Shown one piece after another: positions 1 through 6,457 of a stretch of DNA of 13,815 nucleotides. A model generated the notes under the pieces. The model had not been told where the DNA came from and ran no database searches. It worked only from the letters and a program-made list of their open reading frames with translations. Each line of letters opens with the position of its first letter. Positions within the stretch are counted from its first letter, which is position 1. The DNA comes from Candidatus Sigynarchaeota archaeon (GTDB lineage Archaea; Asgardarchaeota; Lokiarchaeia; Sigynarchaeales; Sigynarchaeaceae). The DNA is taken from contig JAUQYW010000078.1 of NCBI GenBank assembly GCA_030587525.1, positions 1 to 13,815 on the forward strand. The letters are read 5' to 3'. The translations under genes and the position numbers were made by a program.

Positions 1-1934
1 AACAGCGACAGGGAAATGGATTTTTCTTCCCCGGGTTCTAAAAAGACCCGGAGAAAGCTGCAGAGTTCCCGTTCGGGTCTGGGAATCTTGATTCCTGGTC
101 CATGAAAATAGGCTTGAATTACTTCCGCTCCGGCACGTTTTCCGGTATTTTTTATCCGCATTGAAAAAAGAAGGATCGTGTTCTCATCCCCGGTTTGTCG
201 ATCTAAACTGCATTCTTTCCATTCAAACGTAGTATAGGAGAGCCCGAACCCGAACGGGAACCGTGGTTCGAGTTTACCATCGAAATGGCGATATCCGATG
301 AATATTCCCTCATCATAATGAAGGGTTAAGGTTCTCCGGGTCGGGCGCGGCGGGTGCCAGGTCCAAAACTCTTCATATTGCCCCATTTGGATGACATTCA
401 CGTTGAACGCTGGAAAGGTCCGTCCTGGCACGAACTCTTTGGAATGTACAAATATATCTTCCAATCGGCGGGGATAGGTCACAGGTACTTTCCCGGATGG
501 CGTTATCTCCCCGGTGAGAATTTTAGCCACAGCGTTCCCCCCTTCTTGGTGCGGTTGCCAAACCACGAGCAAAGCTGCAATGTCATCAATCCAATTTTCT
601 ATGATGCACGGTCCCCCGCCGAATAAAATGACTACGGTACGGGGGTTTTGTTTGGCAAGCCGCCGGATACGGGAGACTTGGCGACGTGATAGCGTTAATC
701 TTTTGCGATCGGTGCCTTCGTTATCCCCAAACCATGCATGTGTCCATCCGGTGATGATCACATTGACATCAGCGTGTGCTGGAGATTTTACAAATTTGAC
801 GGATGATCCCAGTTTGGTTTTGAGCCCGGCCAACACCGTGGTAAATACGGCCGGTACCACCGCCGAACTGCCGCCGTACAATTTGGGTGTGCGTTGATAA
901 TCGGCTAACTCACCTCCGACGTAAATCGAATGCACCGTTCCTAAGTCAAAGGGCAACACTGCGGGCGAGTTCTTGAGCAAAACCGCACCTTCTTCAACAA
1001 TCCGCATGGCAATATCTCGATGTTCGGGCGTGTTACGACTGCTAGACGGAATGTCTTCAGGAGGATCGAACAAGCCCACCTTGATCATTACGCGTAAAAG
1101 TCGGCTGATACAATCGTTCAATTCAGCATCCGTAAAAAGACCGGTTTTAAATGCGATCTGTAACCTTTCCACCGTATAGACAATGGCCTTCGGCATCTCG
1201 AGACTGAGTTTAGATTTGATGCAAACCGCTGGATCTTGTAAATAAAAAGTCGCACCCCAATCCGATACGATAAAATTGGGAAAGCCCCACTTCCCACACA
1301 CTTCATCTGCCAACAGACCCGGATTTTCATAGACATATTTTCCGTTGATTCGGTTATAACTGCCCATGATCATCCAAGGGTCGGCTTCTTTTACGACCTT
1401 CTCGAACGCCCGGAGATAAATCTCGTGCAAGGTACGTTCATCAACTATCGCATCGGTAAATTTCCGCCAAGTTTCGTTATTATTACAAGCAAAGTGTTTC
1501 AGACACGCGGCAATTCGTTGGGATTGAATTCCTTTAACCACCGGAATCACCATTTGGCCAGTTAAAAACGGATCTTCGGAGTAATATTCGAAGGTCCGGC
1601 CGTTCAATGGTGTGCGGCAAATATTCAATCCTGGTCCCAAGATGGCTTGCCGACCGACGGCCCGAGTTTCCTGCCCCAGAGCTTGCCCGAAAAGTTCCCC
1701 GAGCGCTGGGTCCCAAGTGGCCGCCAAGCTGATGGTCGCAGGAAAATAAGTGCCTGTTACCCCGTGATTGGAATGATAAGCTACTCCATCCGGGCCATCC
1801 GTAACTTCTAATGCAGGTATTTTTAGCCGGGGAATCGGCACTGTGGTAAAGGGAGTGTCTCCCGATAACAGACGAAATTTCTCCTCGCGGGTCAACGATG
1901 ATATTAATGCGGTTACCCGCTCGTCTTCTTCCAT
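1..1934 (-). CDS. Glycoside hydrolase family 3 beta-glycosidase (3' end cut by window edge)
   Basis: Hydrolyses terminal non-reducing beta-linked sugars, probably beta-glucosides or beta-xylosides, by the retaining GH3 mechanism. My translation from the ATG at 1934 stays open for 644 codons to the window edge. The N-terminal barrel domain has TDGPDG (45-50), KHFACNNNE (146-154), VDERTL (164-169) and SYNRINGKY (192-200). The nucleophile is Asp225 in VSDWGA. The second domain carries DNEGTDR, where Glu406 is the likely acid/base by analogy, then WQPHQEGGNAVAKILTGE (459-476) and PSGKVPVTYP (479-488). A fibronectin-III-like domain begins near 585, and roughly the last 60-90 residues are missing. 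No signal peptide is visible, so it should act in the cytoplasm on imported oligosaccharides. There is no strong Shine-Dalgarno; a short leader is likely. TTA, ATA and GTA codons are used more freely than in the suf genes, so transfer is possible. The family is certain, the substrate is not. Confidence 0.95.
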   Translation of the reverse strand, partial: MEEDERVTALISSLTREEKFRLLSGDTPFTTVPIPRLKIPALEVTDGPDGVAYHSNHGVTGTYFPATISLAATWDPALGELFGQALGQETRAVGRQAILGPGLNICRTPLNGRTFEYYSEDPFLTGQMVIPVVKGIQSQRIAACLKHFACNNNETWRKFTDAIVDERTLHEIYLRAFEKVVKEADPWMIMGSYNRINGKYVYENPGLLADEVCGKWGFPNFIVSDWGATFYLQDPAVCIKSKLSLEMPKAIVYTVERLQIAFKTGLFTDAELNDCISRLLRVMIKVGLFDPPEDIPSSSRNTPEHRDIAMRIVEEGAVLLKNSPAVLPFDLGTVHSIYVGGELADYQRTPKLYGGSSAVVPAVFTTVLAGLKTKLGSSVKFVKSPAHADVNVIITGWTHAWFGDNEGTDRKRLTLSRRQVSRIRRLAKQNPRTVVILFGGGPCIIENWIDDIAALLVVWQPHQEGGNAVAKILTGEITPSGKVPVTYPRRLEDIFVHSKEFVPGRTFPAFNVNVIQMGQYEEFWTWHPPRPTRRTLTLHYDEGIFIGYRHFDGKLEPRFPFGFGLSYTTFEWKECSLDRQTGDENTILLFSMRIKNTGKRAGAEVIQAYFHGPGIKIPRPERELCSFLRVFLEPGEEKSISLSL

Positions 1935-1971
1935 GATGATAATTATTTCCGTCAAATCTTAATAACTTATG

Positions 1972-1978
1972 CGATATA
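1972..1978 (-). promoter_or_regulatory. Candidate TATA box for the GH3 gene
   Basis: The minus strand reads TATATCG about 40 bases upstream of the ATG at 1934, which would place transcription start near 1948 and give a leader of about 14 bases. A second AT-rich candidate (TTTATAG) lies near 2083-2090. Position and composition are the only evidence. Confidence 0.25.
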
Positions 1979-2160
1979 TGGGATAATATTGTGTATTTTT
2001 GTGTGGCGGTGGATCGCCTATTGAATGCGATAAACATTACCATTCCTGCAGCGGGAATCAACTCGCATTGGATACTCCAACTATAAAGGTGGACAACCTT
2101 TGACAAGTAGCCAAGATAGTCCAAGCTTTTAGGAACTGTCAACCAACCCTCGTGAGTCCG

Positions 2161-2220
2161 TCAAGGAAAATTAGAAAGGATGTTGGCGATAGCATCACGC
2201 AACTGGCGCGCGGTATCCAT
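2161..2220 (-). CDS. Possible 19-residue microprotein overlapping the stop of the zinc-ribbon gene
   Basis: The stop of the zinc-ribbon protein gene and this ATG overlap as TAATG, the usual geometry of translational coupling. The reading frame is 19 codons then TGA, giving a Gln/Arg/Asp-containing, mostly helical peptide (RQLRDAIANIL core). It could be a coupled microprotein, a C-terminal tail of the upstream protein lost by a one-base shift, or chance. There is no independent ribosome binding site. Confidence 0.2.
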   Translation of the reverse strand: MDTARQLRDAIANILSNFP

Positions 2221-3365
2221 TACTTCATTATCTTCATCAACCAGGCCCGGAAGGTCGTCATGCATCGATCCAGTATCGAGTTGTCGCCGAGCATCAACGC
2301 GCCCATGATCTTGGTCTTATTGATCTTGACCTCATCATTCTTGTAAGTGATGATGCCATCCTTGTCGGGGTGCGAAAGGAACTCGTAAAATTCTTCGATG
2401 TGAGCGCTGACGCCGATTGCATCTGCAAAATCATAGGCCAACATTTTCTGCTGGGTCGTGATCGTGTTCTTGAACCGATCCATGATAGATTCGAATTCGA
2501 TCTCTTTCTTCCTCTCAGGGGCGATCTGGTCCTCGACCTTGGCGAGATCGAAGCCGAGATCCATGGGTTCTGCCGCGGGCTGCGTCTCTTCTGCAGGCGC
2601 CGCCGAAGGCGTTTGGACCTGCACTTGCGGAAGGCCAAACAATGCCCCGGCGGATGGTGCACCCGCCTGAGCTTGCGGAAAGGGTTTCGGGGCAGGGCTC
2701 GTTCCCATCGGGCTGGCAAACTGTAATCCCGGCTCTTGTCCTGCTGGTGCTGGATGTGGCGAAGCTGGTTTCGTGATTGTCCTTGGCGCCGACGGGGTAA
2801 ATGTCGGGAACGCCGACGGTGGCGTGATGCCAGCTGACAGCGGGCCTGGAACTCCAGGCATTTTCATGCCCGGCAAAGCACTCGGCTTGGTCGTGGCAAT
2901 GGGATTCGCGAATGACAAAGGTGGCATTCCCTCGAAACCGGTCGGGCTTGGCGTGATCGGGTGCACGATCGGTTTCGGCACGGGCGTTACACCGGCCGGC
3001 TTGATCACGGGTTTTTGCACCAGAGGTTGGGGCGTCGAGACCAGAGGTTGCGGTGTCGATATGGGTTTTCCCATCATACGCTCCATAAAACGCTGCTCGA
3101 GCGGGTGCATTGGCGCCGTGGGTGCAGGCGCGGGAGCCGAGACTTGTGGTCTCGTTACTATAGGCCTAACAACCTGCTGAATACGAGGGGCCTGGGGTTG
3201 GGGCGCTTGGACAGCTGCCGGCGCTGGTGGTGGTGGAAGTGGCATCCCCGAGCGTAATTTTTTCCCGCAGGTGGCACAGTACAAGCCACTCACGCTGACC
3301 GGCTGGTAACACGTGCAAAAATCCGTAGAATCTGGAGGGGGAGGTGGAGGTACTTTCCATGACAT
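2220..3365 (-). CDS. Zinc-ribbon protein with long polyproline linker and unknown C-terminal domain
   Basis: I do not recognise this 381-residue protein as a whole. It starts with a PPPPPP run (6-11), then a compact zinc ribbon with Cys17, Cys19, Cys30 and Cys33 (CTC...CATCG). Residues 43-268 are low complexity and rich in Pro, Ala, Thr and Gln, with PLPPPPAP (43-50) and a tandem heptad STPQPLV (103-116). One amphipathic, Met-rich stretch (HPLEQRFMERMMGKP, 87-101) interrupts the linker and may be a binding motif. The C-terminal 110 residues (270-381) are charged and predicted helical, with HPDKDGIITYKNDEVKINK (332-350) between helices; they look globular. There is no signal peptide or membrane segment, so it is probably cytosolic. 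The layout suggests an adaptor: metal-binding head, flexible proline arm and folded tail. Polyproline runs are known profilin/SH3/WW ligands in eukaryotes; any such partner here is inference. A TATA-like box lies about 100 bases upstream. Confidence 0.85.
   Translation of the reverse strand: MSWKVPPPPPPDSTDFCTCYQPVSVSGLYCATCGKKLRSGMPLPPPPAPAAVQAPQPQAPRIQQVVRPIVTRPQVSAPAPAPTAPMHPLEQRFMERMMGKPISTPQPLVSTPQPLVQKPVIKPAGVTPVPKPIVHPITPSPTGFEGMPPLSFANPIATTKPSALPGMKMPGVPGPLSAGITPPSAFPTFTPSAPRTITKPASPHPAPAGQEPGLQFASPMGTSPAPKPFPQAQAGAPSAGALFGLPQVQVQTPSAAPAEETQPAAEPMDLGFDLAKVEDQIAPERKKEIEFESIMDRFKNTITTQQKMLAYDFADAIGVSAHIEEFYEFLSHPDKDGIITYKNDEVKINKTKIMGALMLGDNSILDRCMTTFRAWLMKIMK
3019..3060 (-). repeat. 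Two tandem copies of a 21-base coding repeat
   Basis: Two adjacent 21-base units differ at three positions and encode the repeated heptad STPQPLV in the proline-rich linker. This looks like a recent in-frame duplication and shows that the linker tolerates length change. Confidence 0.8.
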
Positions 3366-3460
3366 TCCGGGTCAATTCTCGATAGTTTATTCTTATACTC
3401 GTGCGAATTGCTTGCACGCGAAATTAACCGATAACCATTAAATAATCTACACCGATTAAA

Positions 3461-3468
3461 AATATAAA
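3461..3468 (-). promoter_or_regulatory. Candidate TATA box for the zinc-ribbon gene
   Basis: The minus strand reads TTTATATT inside an A/T-rich block. Start of transcription would be near 3437, giving a leader of about 70 bases ahead of the ATG at 3365. It is close to the archaeal TATA consensus; no experimental support. Confidence 0.4.
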
Positions 3469-3473
3469 GGTTA

Positions 3474-3629
3474 ATTGATCTTTTCCAGACCGGGCGGTCC
3501 AAGAATGTGTAACTGGGCAATGATTGCTACCATTGCGATGCCTTCATTCCCGCAAGGACACAAGTGGAACCATCTTGCATGTGCCAAGCCACGAGGAGCC
3601 CGGCTTCCATTTTTCGAAATAACAAGAAG
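3474..3629 (-). pseudogene. Possible decayed fragment with a CPCG motif (DUF6527-like?)
   Basis: A 52-codon open stretch runs from after a TAG to a TAA at 3471-3473. It encodes RWFHLCPCGNEGIAMV, which resembles the aromatic-x-x-CPCG-hydrophobic core that I recall for the small DUF6527 family. No ATG lies before this motif, no ribosome binding site is seen, and the family's later Trp/His/Cys motifs are absent. If real it is a remnant of a gene; chance resemblance over 16 residues is quite possible. Confidence 0.15.
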
Positions 3630-3665
3630 CTAGCAATCGATTGAAAAATCAAAGATTGAAATATT

Positions 3666-4775
3666 CTACGAAATTTTTTGAACGAACCGAGGATACGAGC
3701 CTAGAATCTTGAGAAAGATGGTGTGGTCCGAAAGCTCCTTCAATGCCACCTTCACGGGCTCATCGTCCACGTGGCCTTCAAAATCAGTGAAAAAATTGTA
3801 TTGCCAGATCTCCGGAAGATGCCTGGCAGGCCGTGATTCGATCTTGGTGAGATTGATCTTGTTTCGCGAAAATGCTTCAAGAGCGTGAAACAGGGAACCC
3901 GGCTCGTGCTTGACCGTGAAGATGATGGAGGTCCGATCCATCCCCGTGGGCTTCATGGCAATTTTGCCGATGATGATGAACCGGGTCTGGTTATTGGGAT
4001 TGTCCTCGATGGCGCTGTGCAAGATTGCCATACCGTAATATTTGGCCGCAAGCTCGCTGCCGATGGCCGCGTGGTTTTTTCCGGATTCCTTGGCAAATTT
4101 CACGGCGGATGACGTGCTGAACATCTCCTTGACCTTCGCGTCGGGAAACCGTTCCCGCAGGAATTTTCTCGTCTGAGCGATGCCTTGTGGGTGGGAGCAA
4201 ATGACTTCGATGTCCTTTTCTTGCGCGCCTTCGTGAACGATGAGGTTATGATGCACCTTGACCTCAATTTCCCCGCAGATCTTGATGGAAGGGGAATCGA
4301 GGAGCAAATCTAGCGTTTCCGCGACCGTTCCTTGCGTGGAATTTTCGATAGGAGTGATGCCGTGCTCAATGGTGCCGGCTTCCAGGGCGCGGAAAATCTG
4401 CCATGTGCTGTCATAGGACACGAAGACGTTCCCCGCGTCGGAAAAGAAATCCCGTGCGGCGATTTCACAGAAGCTACCTTCTGGGCCGAGATATCCGACC
4501 TTCTCTTCCAGATTTTCGAGGTGCCGGCACGCGCCCATGATCTCCTTGTAGATTTTTTCGAGGTCAGCGGGATTTAAGTTTTGGAGGGGCTTTCCAGACA
4601 GTCGCTTGAGGACTTCTTGCTCCCGGGACAAGTCGCGAACCGGAAGCTTTTTCAGTTTCTTCAAAACGCCTATTTCCTTGGCAACCGATGCCCGTTTTTC
4701 GAGGTTAGTAACGAGCTCGTCGTCGATCATGTCGATTTTTTCCCGCAATTTCCGCAATTTTTCGTTTTCGCTCAT
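3666..4775 (-). CDS. pheA: Bifunctional chorismate mutase / prephenate dehydratase (P-protein)
   Basis: Converts chorismate to prephenate and then to phenylpyruvate, committing flux to phenylalanine in the cytoplasm. The AroQ chorismate mutase domain (1-88) has Arg11, Arg28, Lys39, Asp48, Arg51 and Glu52 at the same numbers as the E. coli P-protein active site. The dehydratase domain (about 92-275) starts at GYLGPEGSF and carries PIENSTQGTV (142-151) and the catalytic TRF motif (264-266). The ACT domain (about 282-369) has PGSLFHAL (292-299) and ESRP (313-316), the phenylalanine-binding motifs, so feedback inhibition is expected. Length (369) is normal for the full three-domain form, with no break. 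The ATG at 4775 is chosen because the mutase helix begins right after it; the ribosome binding site is weak. It is divergent from an acyltransferase gene with 138 bases between. Function is secure. Confidence 0.97.
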   Translation of the reverse strand: MSENEKLRKLREKIDMIDDELVTNLEKRASVAKEIGVLKKLKKLPVRDLSREQEVLKRLSGKPLQNLNPADLEKIYKEIMGACRHLENLEEKVGYLGPEGSFCEIAARDFFSDAGNVFVSYDSTWQIFRALEAGTIEHGITPIENSTQGTVAETLDLLLDSPSIKICGEIEVKVHHNLIVHEGAQEKDIEVICSHPQGIAQTRKFLRERFPDAKVKEMFSTSSAVKFAKESGKNHAAIGSELAAKYYGMAILHSAIEDNPNNQTRFIIIGKIAMKPTGMDRTSIIFTVKHEPGSLFHALEAFSRNKINLTKIESRPARHLPEIWQYNFFTDFEGHVDDEPVKVALKELSDHTIFLKILGSYPRFVQKIS

Positions 4776-4854
4776 GCATCGGTCGCCGGGTTTCTTAATT
4801 CTCCACGCTTATTTTCCAATAGCGGTTGTTTGAAAATAATAATTACGGTAACAC

Positions 4855-4862
4855 GTATATAG
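4855..4862 (+). promoter_or_regulatory. Candidate TATA box for the first acyltransferase gene
   Basis: GTATATAG lies about 40 bases ahead of the GGAG at 4901-4904, placing a start of transcription near 4885 and a leader of about 30 bases. The same divergent gap must also hold the pheA promoter, which I could not pick out with confidence. Confidence 0.35.
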
Positions 4863-4913
4863 ACATATTAACGAGATTATAACGACGAGCTCCAACTAAC
4901 GGAGATGTTTATT

Positions 4914-6125
4914 ATGAGTCAAGAAACCAAATCCAAACCGGAATCTCAAGAATCTTTGAAAACTGCATTCCGCATTGAAAAACAGCGGTATAACTGGATC
5001 GACCAGGCACGCGGCTTCGTGATGTTTATACTCGTGCTCTCTGGATTGATGCCTGAATTGTGGCGGAAAGCAAACGCGATCACCTGGTTCTTCCTGGAAC
5101 ACCCAGATGACTCTACACATGCCCAATACATGAATTTCTACGATATCGGGGTACCTGCCTTCTTCTTCATCATCGGCTTGCTCATGGCTGTTTCCTTCAA
5201 GAAACGACTGGAAAGCAAGGGGCCTAAACCTGCGGTCTTGAATGCCCTGGTACGGTGGGGACTTGTATCTGCGGTCGGGATCCTGTTCATTATCATACCC
5301 GGGCTCATCAACGGGGATGATCCAAGCACGTGGTTCGGTGAAGTCAAGACCATCGCACCCGGTATCGACGTGTTTGTCGTGTACTGGGACGTGGTCATCT
5401 CGCTGGGGATTGTCGGCCTCGTATCTATCCCTTTCCTCTTTATGAAGCGGACCCCGCGCCTTATAGTCTCGTATGCCATGATGGCGTTCTATCAAGTTAT
5501 GCTCTTCATACCGGAGACGCACTGGCGGGATTACGCTATCAGCAGCGTGCACGGCGGTATCATAGGCGGATTCCTCGTGCTGGTCCCGATTACCTTGATC
5601 GCGTCGGTCGTTGGCGAGTTTTTCATCCTCGACAAGGAGACGCCCGAGCACGAGAAAGTGCGGAAGTTCTTGATGCTCGGTCTCGTGAATGCCATCATCG
5701 GTGTCGTGCTCTGGTTGATTCCCGGCGGGTATCCAAACAAGAGGCAAGACACGATGTCGTGGGCGGCGATCAGCATCGCGGTGTGTTTCTTCATCGGCTT
5801 CTTGTTCCTCAAGGTTGATTACAAGGATGAAGAATACAAGGGCTTGCATCCAGCTAACAAAGGCCGCATCGTGCTCTTCAAGTCCTACGGCATGAACCCG
5901 TTCTTGATCTATGGGATAGCCGAGATCGCCGGCGTCGTCATCGAGGCGCTGGTGGGTTCCGATTTCGAAATCCAGCTGGCTCAATGGCTTATCCTCGTGC
6001 CCGCGATCACGTTAATTGCCTGGATACTCTATAAGAAAGGCAAGGCAATCTCGACGACCAAGGTCGCGCTCGGCGTCATTGTCATCGTCCTGGTGCTCGC
6101 CGTGGTCCTCATACCGTTGTTGTAA
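4914..6125 (+). CDS. Polytopic membrane acyltransferase-like protein, HGSNAT/COG4299 type (paralogue A)
   Basis: A 403-residue integral membrane protein resembling the heparan-alpha-glucosaminide N-acetyltransferase group, which transfers acetyl groups across a membrane to amino sugars or other glycans. After a charged tail of about 27 residues come the WIDQARGF motif (28-35; compare SLDVFRG in the family), a DIGVPAFFFIIGLLMAVSF block (77-95), SVHGGIIGG (211-219), PNKRQDTMSW (274-283, matching the family's PxNKxLWT region) and NPFLIYGIAE (328-337). I count roughly ten membrane segments. The usual HGSNAT HAxWxG site is not evident; His63 in LEHP, also present in paralogue B, is a candidate catalytic His. 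The start is ATG 4914, since GGAG (4901-4904) sits 9 bases upstream; the ATG at 4905 overlaps that site. The substrate is unknown. It is paralogous to the gene at 8323. Confidence 0.85.
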   Translation: MSQETKSKPESQESLKTAFRIEKQRYNWIDQARGFVMFILVLSGLMPELWRKANAITWFFLEHPDDSTHAQYMNFYDIGVPAFFFIIGLLMAVSFKKRLESKGPKPAVLNALVRWGLVSAVGILFIIIPGLINGDDPSTWFGEVKTIAPGIDVFVVYWDVVISLGIVGLVSIPFLFMKRTPRLIVSYAMMAFYQVMLFIPETHWRDYAISSVHGGIIGGFLVLVPITLIASVVGEFFILDKETPEHEKVRKFLMLGLVNAIIGVVLWLIPGGYPNKRQDTMSWAAISIAVCFFIGFLFLKVDYKDEEYKGLHPANKGRIVLFKSYGMNPFLIYGIAEIAGVVIEALVGSDFEIQLAQWLILVPAITLIAWILYKKGKAISTTKVALGVIVIVLVLAVVLIPLL

Positions 6126-6132
6126 ACTTGCG

Positions 6133-6158
6133 TCTTGTTTCCTTTCTTTTTTATATTT
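6133..6158 (+). terminator. Oligo-T terminator after paralogue A
   Basis: A T-rich stretch including TTTCTTTTTT begins 8 bases after the stop codon. No stem is needed for archaeal termination, so this is a plausible end of the transcript. Confidence 0.5.
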
Positions 6159-6203
6159 CACCTTGTCGCATTCTTTCAAGACATTTCCCGTTAAACCGGA
6201 GCT

Positions 6204-6211
6204 TTTATAAT
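6204..6211 (+). promoter_or_regulatory. Candidate TATA box for the 49-residue protein gene
   Basis: TTTATAAT lies 46 bases upstream of the ATG at 6257. Expected transcription start near 6232 would give a leader of about 25 bases ending in a GGAGG ribosome binding site (6244-6248). This suggests the small gene has its own promoter. Confidence 0.45.
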
Positions 6212-6256
6212 GCGGTCAGCAATCGCGTGAATTGCACCATATCGGAGGTTCAATTC

Positions 6257-6406
6257 ATGAAGTGCGCAATCGTCTGGATCAACGCGAAACCAGAAAGAGT
6301 CGAAGGGGAACTAAATGCATGGCTCGCAGGCCACCCGAACATCGACATCAAGGCCGTGTCGCAGCAACCAAACTTTTGTTACACGATCTTCTACGATGAA
6401 AAATAA
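6257..6406 (+). CDS. Small 49-residue protein, Cse60-like pattern
   Basis: The ATG at 6257 has a perfect GGAGG 8 bases upstream and its own TATA-like box, which decides the start over longer in-frame options. The protein opens with MKCAIVWIN, then a helix (PERVEGELNAWLAGHP), NIDIKAVSQQ and the ending YTIFYDEK. A beta-helix-beta-beta layout with a central DIK and a terminal aromatic-rich strand resembles the short Cse60-type proteins (named from a Bacillus sporulation-expressed protein) and similar small proteins of unknown role; the link is from memory of the pattern only. It is probably cytosolic. It lies between an acyltransferase gene and a convergent glycosidase gene, so no operon partner is evident. 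I am fairly sure it is translated; I cannot state a function. Confidence 0.75.
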   Translation: MKCAIVWINAKPERVEGELNAWLAGHPNIDIKAVSQQPNFCYTIFYDEK

Positions 6407-6419
6407 GATTGATTTTACA

Positions 6420-6440
6420 TTTCTTTTTTTATATATTTAT
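6420..6440 (+). terminator. Oligo-T terminator after the small gene
   Basis: TTTCTTTTTTT followed by more A/T sequence starts 14 bases after the TAA at 6404-6406. It also separates this gene from the convergent glycosidase gene. Confidence 0.5.
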
Positions 6441-6457
6441 CTCGTGGCGAGCAATTA

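Larger units (their letters stand above)
3366..3665. other. 300-base intergenic region between pheA and the zinc-ribbon gene
   Basis: Both neighbouring genes read on the minus strand, so this region holds the 3' flank of pheA (T-rich on the minus strand at 3644-3653), a candidate promoter for the zinc-ribbon gene (3461-3468) and its leader. The leader contains a short inverted repeat, CGTGC/GCACG, with a 9-base loop at 3400-3418. A possible decayed reading frame lies at 3474-3629. I see no tRNA or other structured RNA gene. Confidence 0.6.

Noticed and set aside
1..1934. Impression that the GH3 gene might be a pseudogene because no long closed frame is present
   Set aside because: Manual translation from 1934 to 3 gives 644 codons with no stop or shift; it only lacks a stop because the window ends.
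1534..2142. A 202-codon minus-strand frame overlapping the GH3 gene start
   Set aside because: Most of it is a shifted frame of the GH3 N-terminal domain, whose correct frame shows all conserved motifs. The upstream part has no ribosome binding site or recognisable motif.
3480..3560. Possible tRNA or small structured RNA in the pheA-zinc-ribbon gap
   Set aside because: No T-loop GTTC-type motif with matching acceptor stem could be found on either strand.
4896..5984. A 362-codon minus-strand open frame opposite acyltransferase A
   Set aside because: It lies almost wholly antisense to a clearly conserved membrane protein. Its very charged, Asp/Glu/Arg/His-rich translation is what the complement of hydrophobic codons gives. 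No motif.
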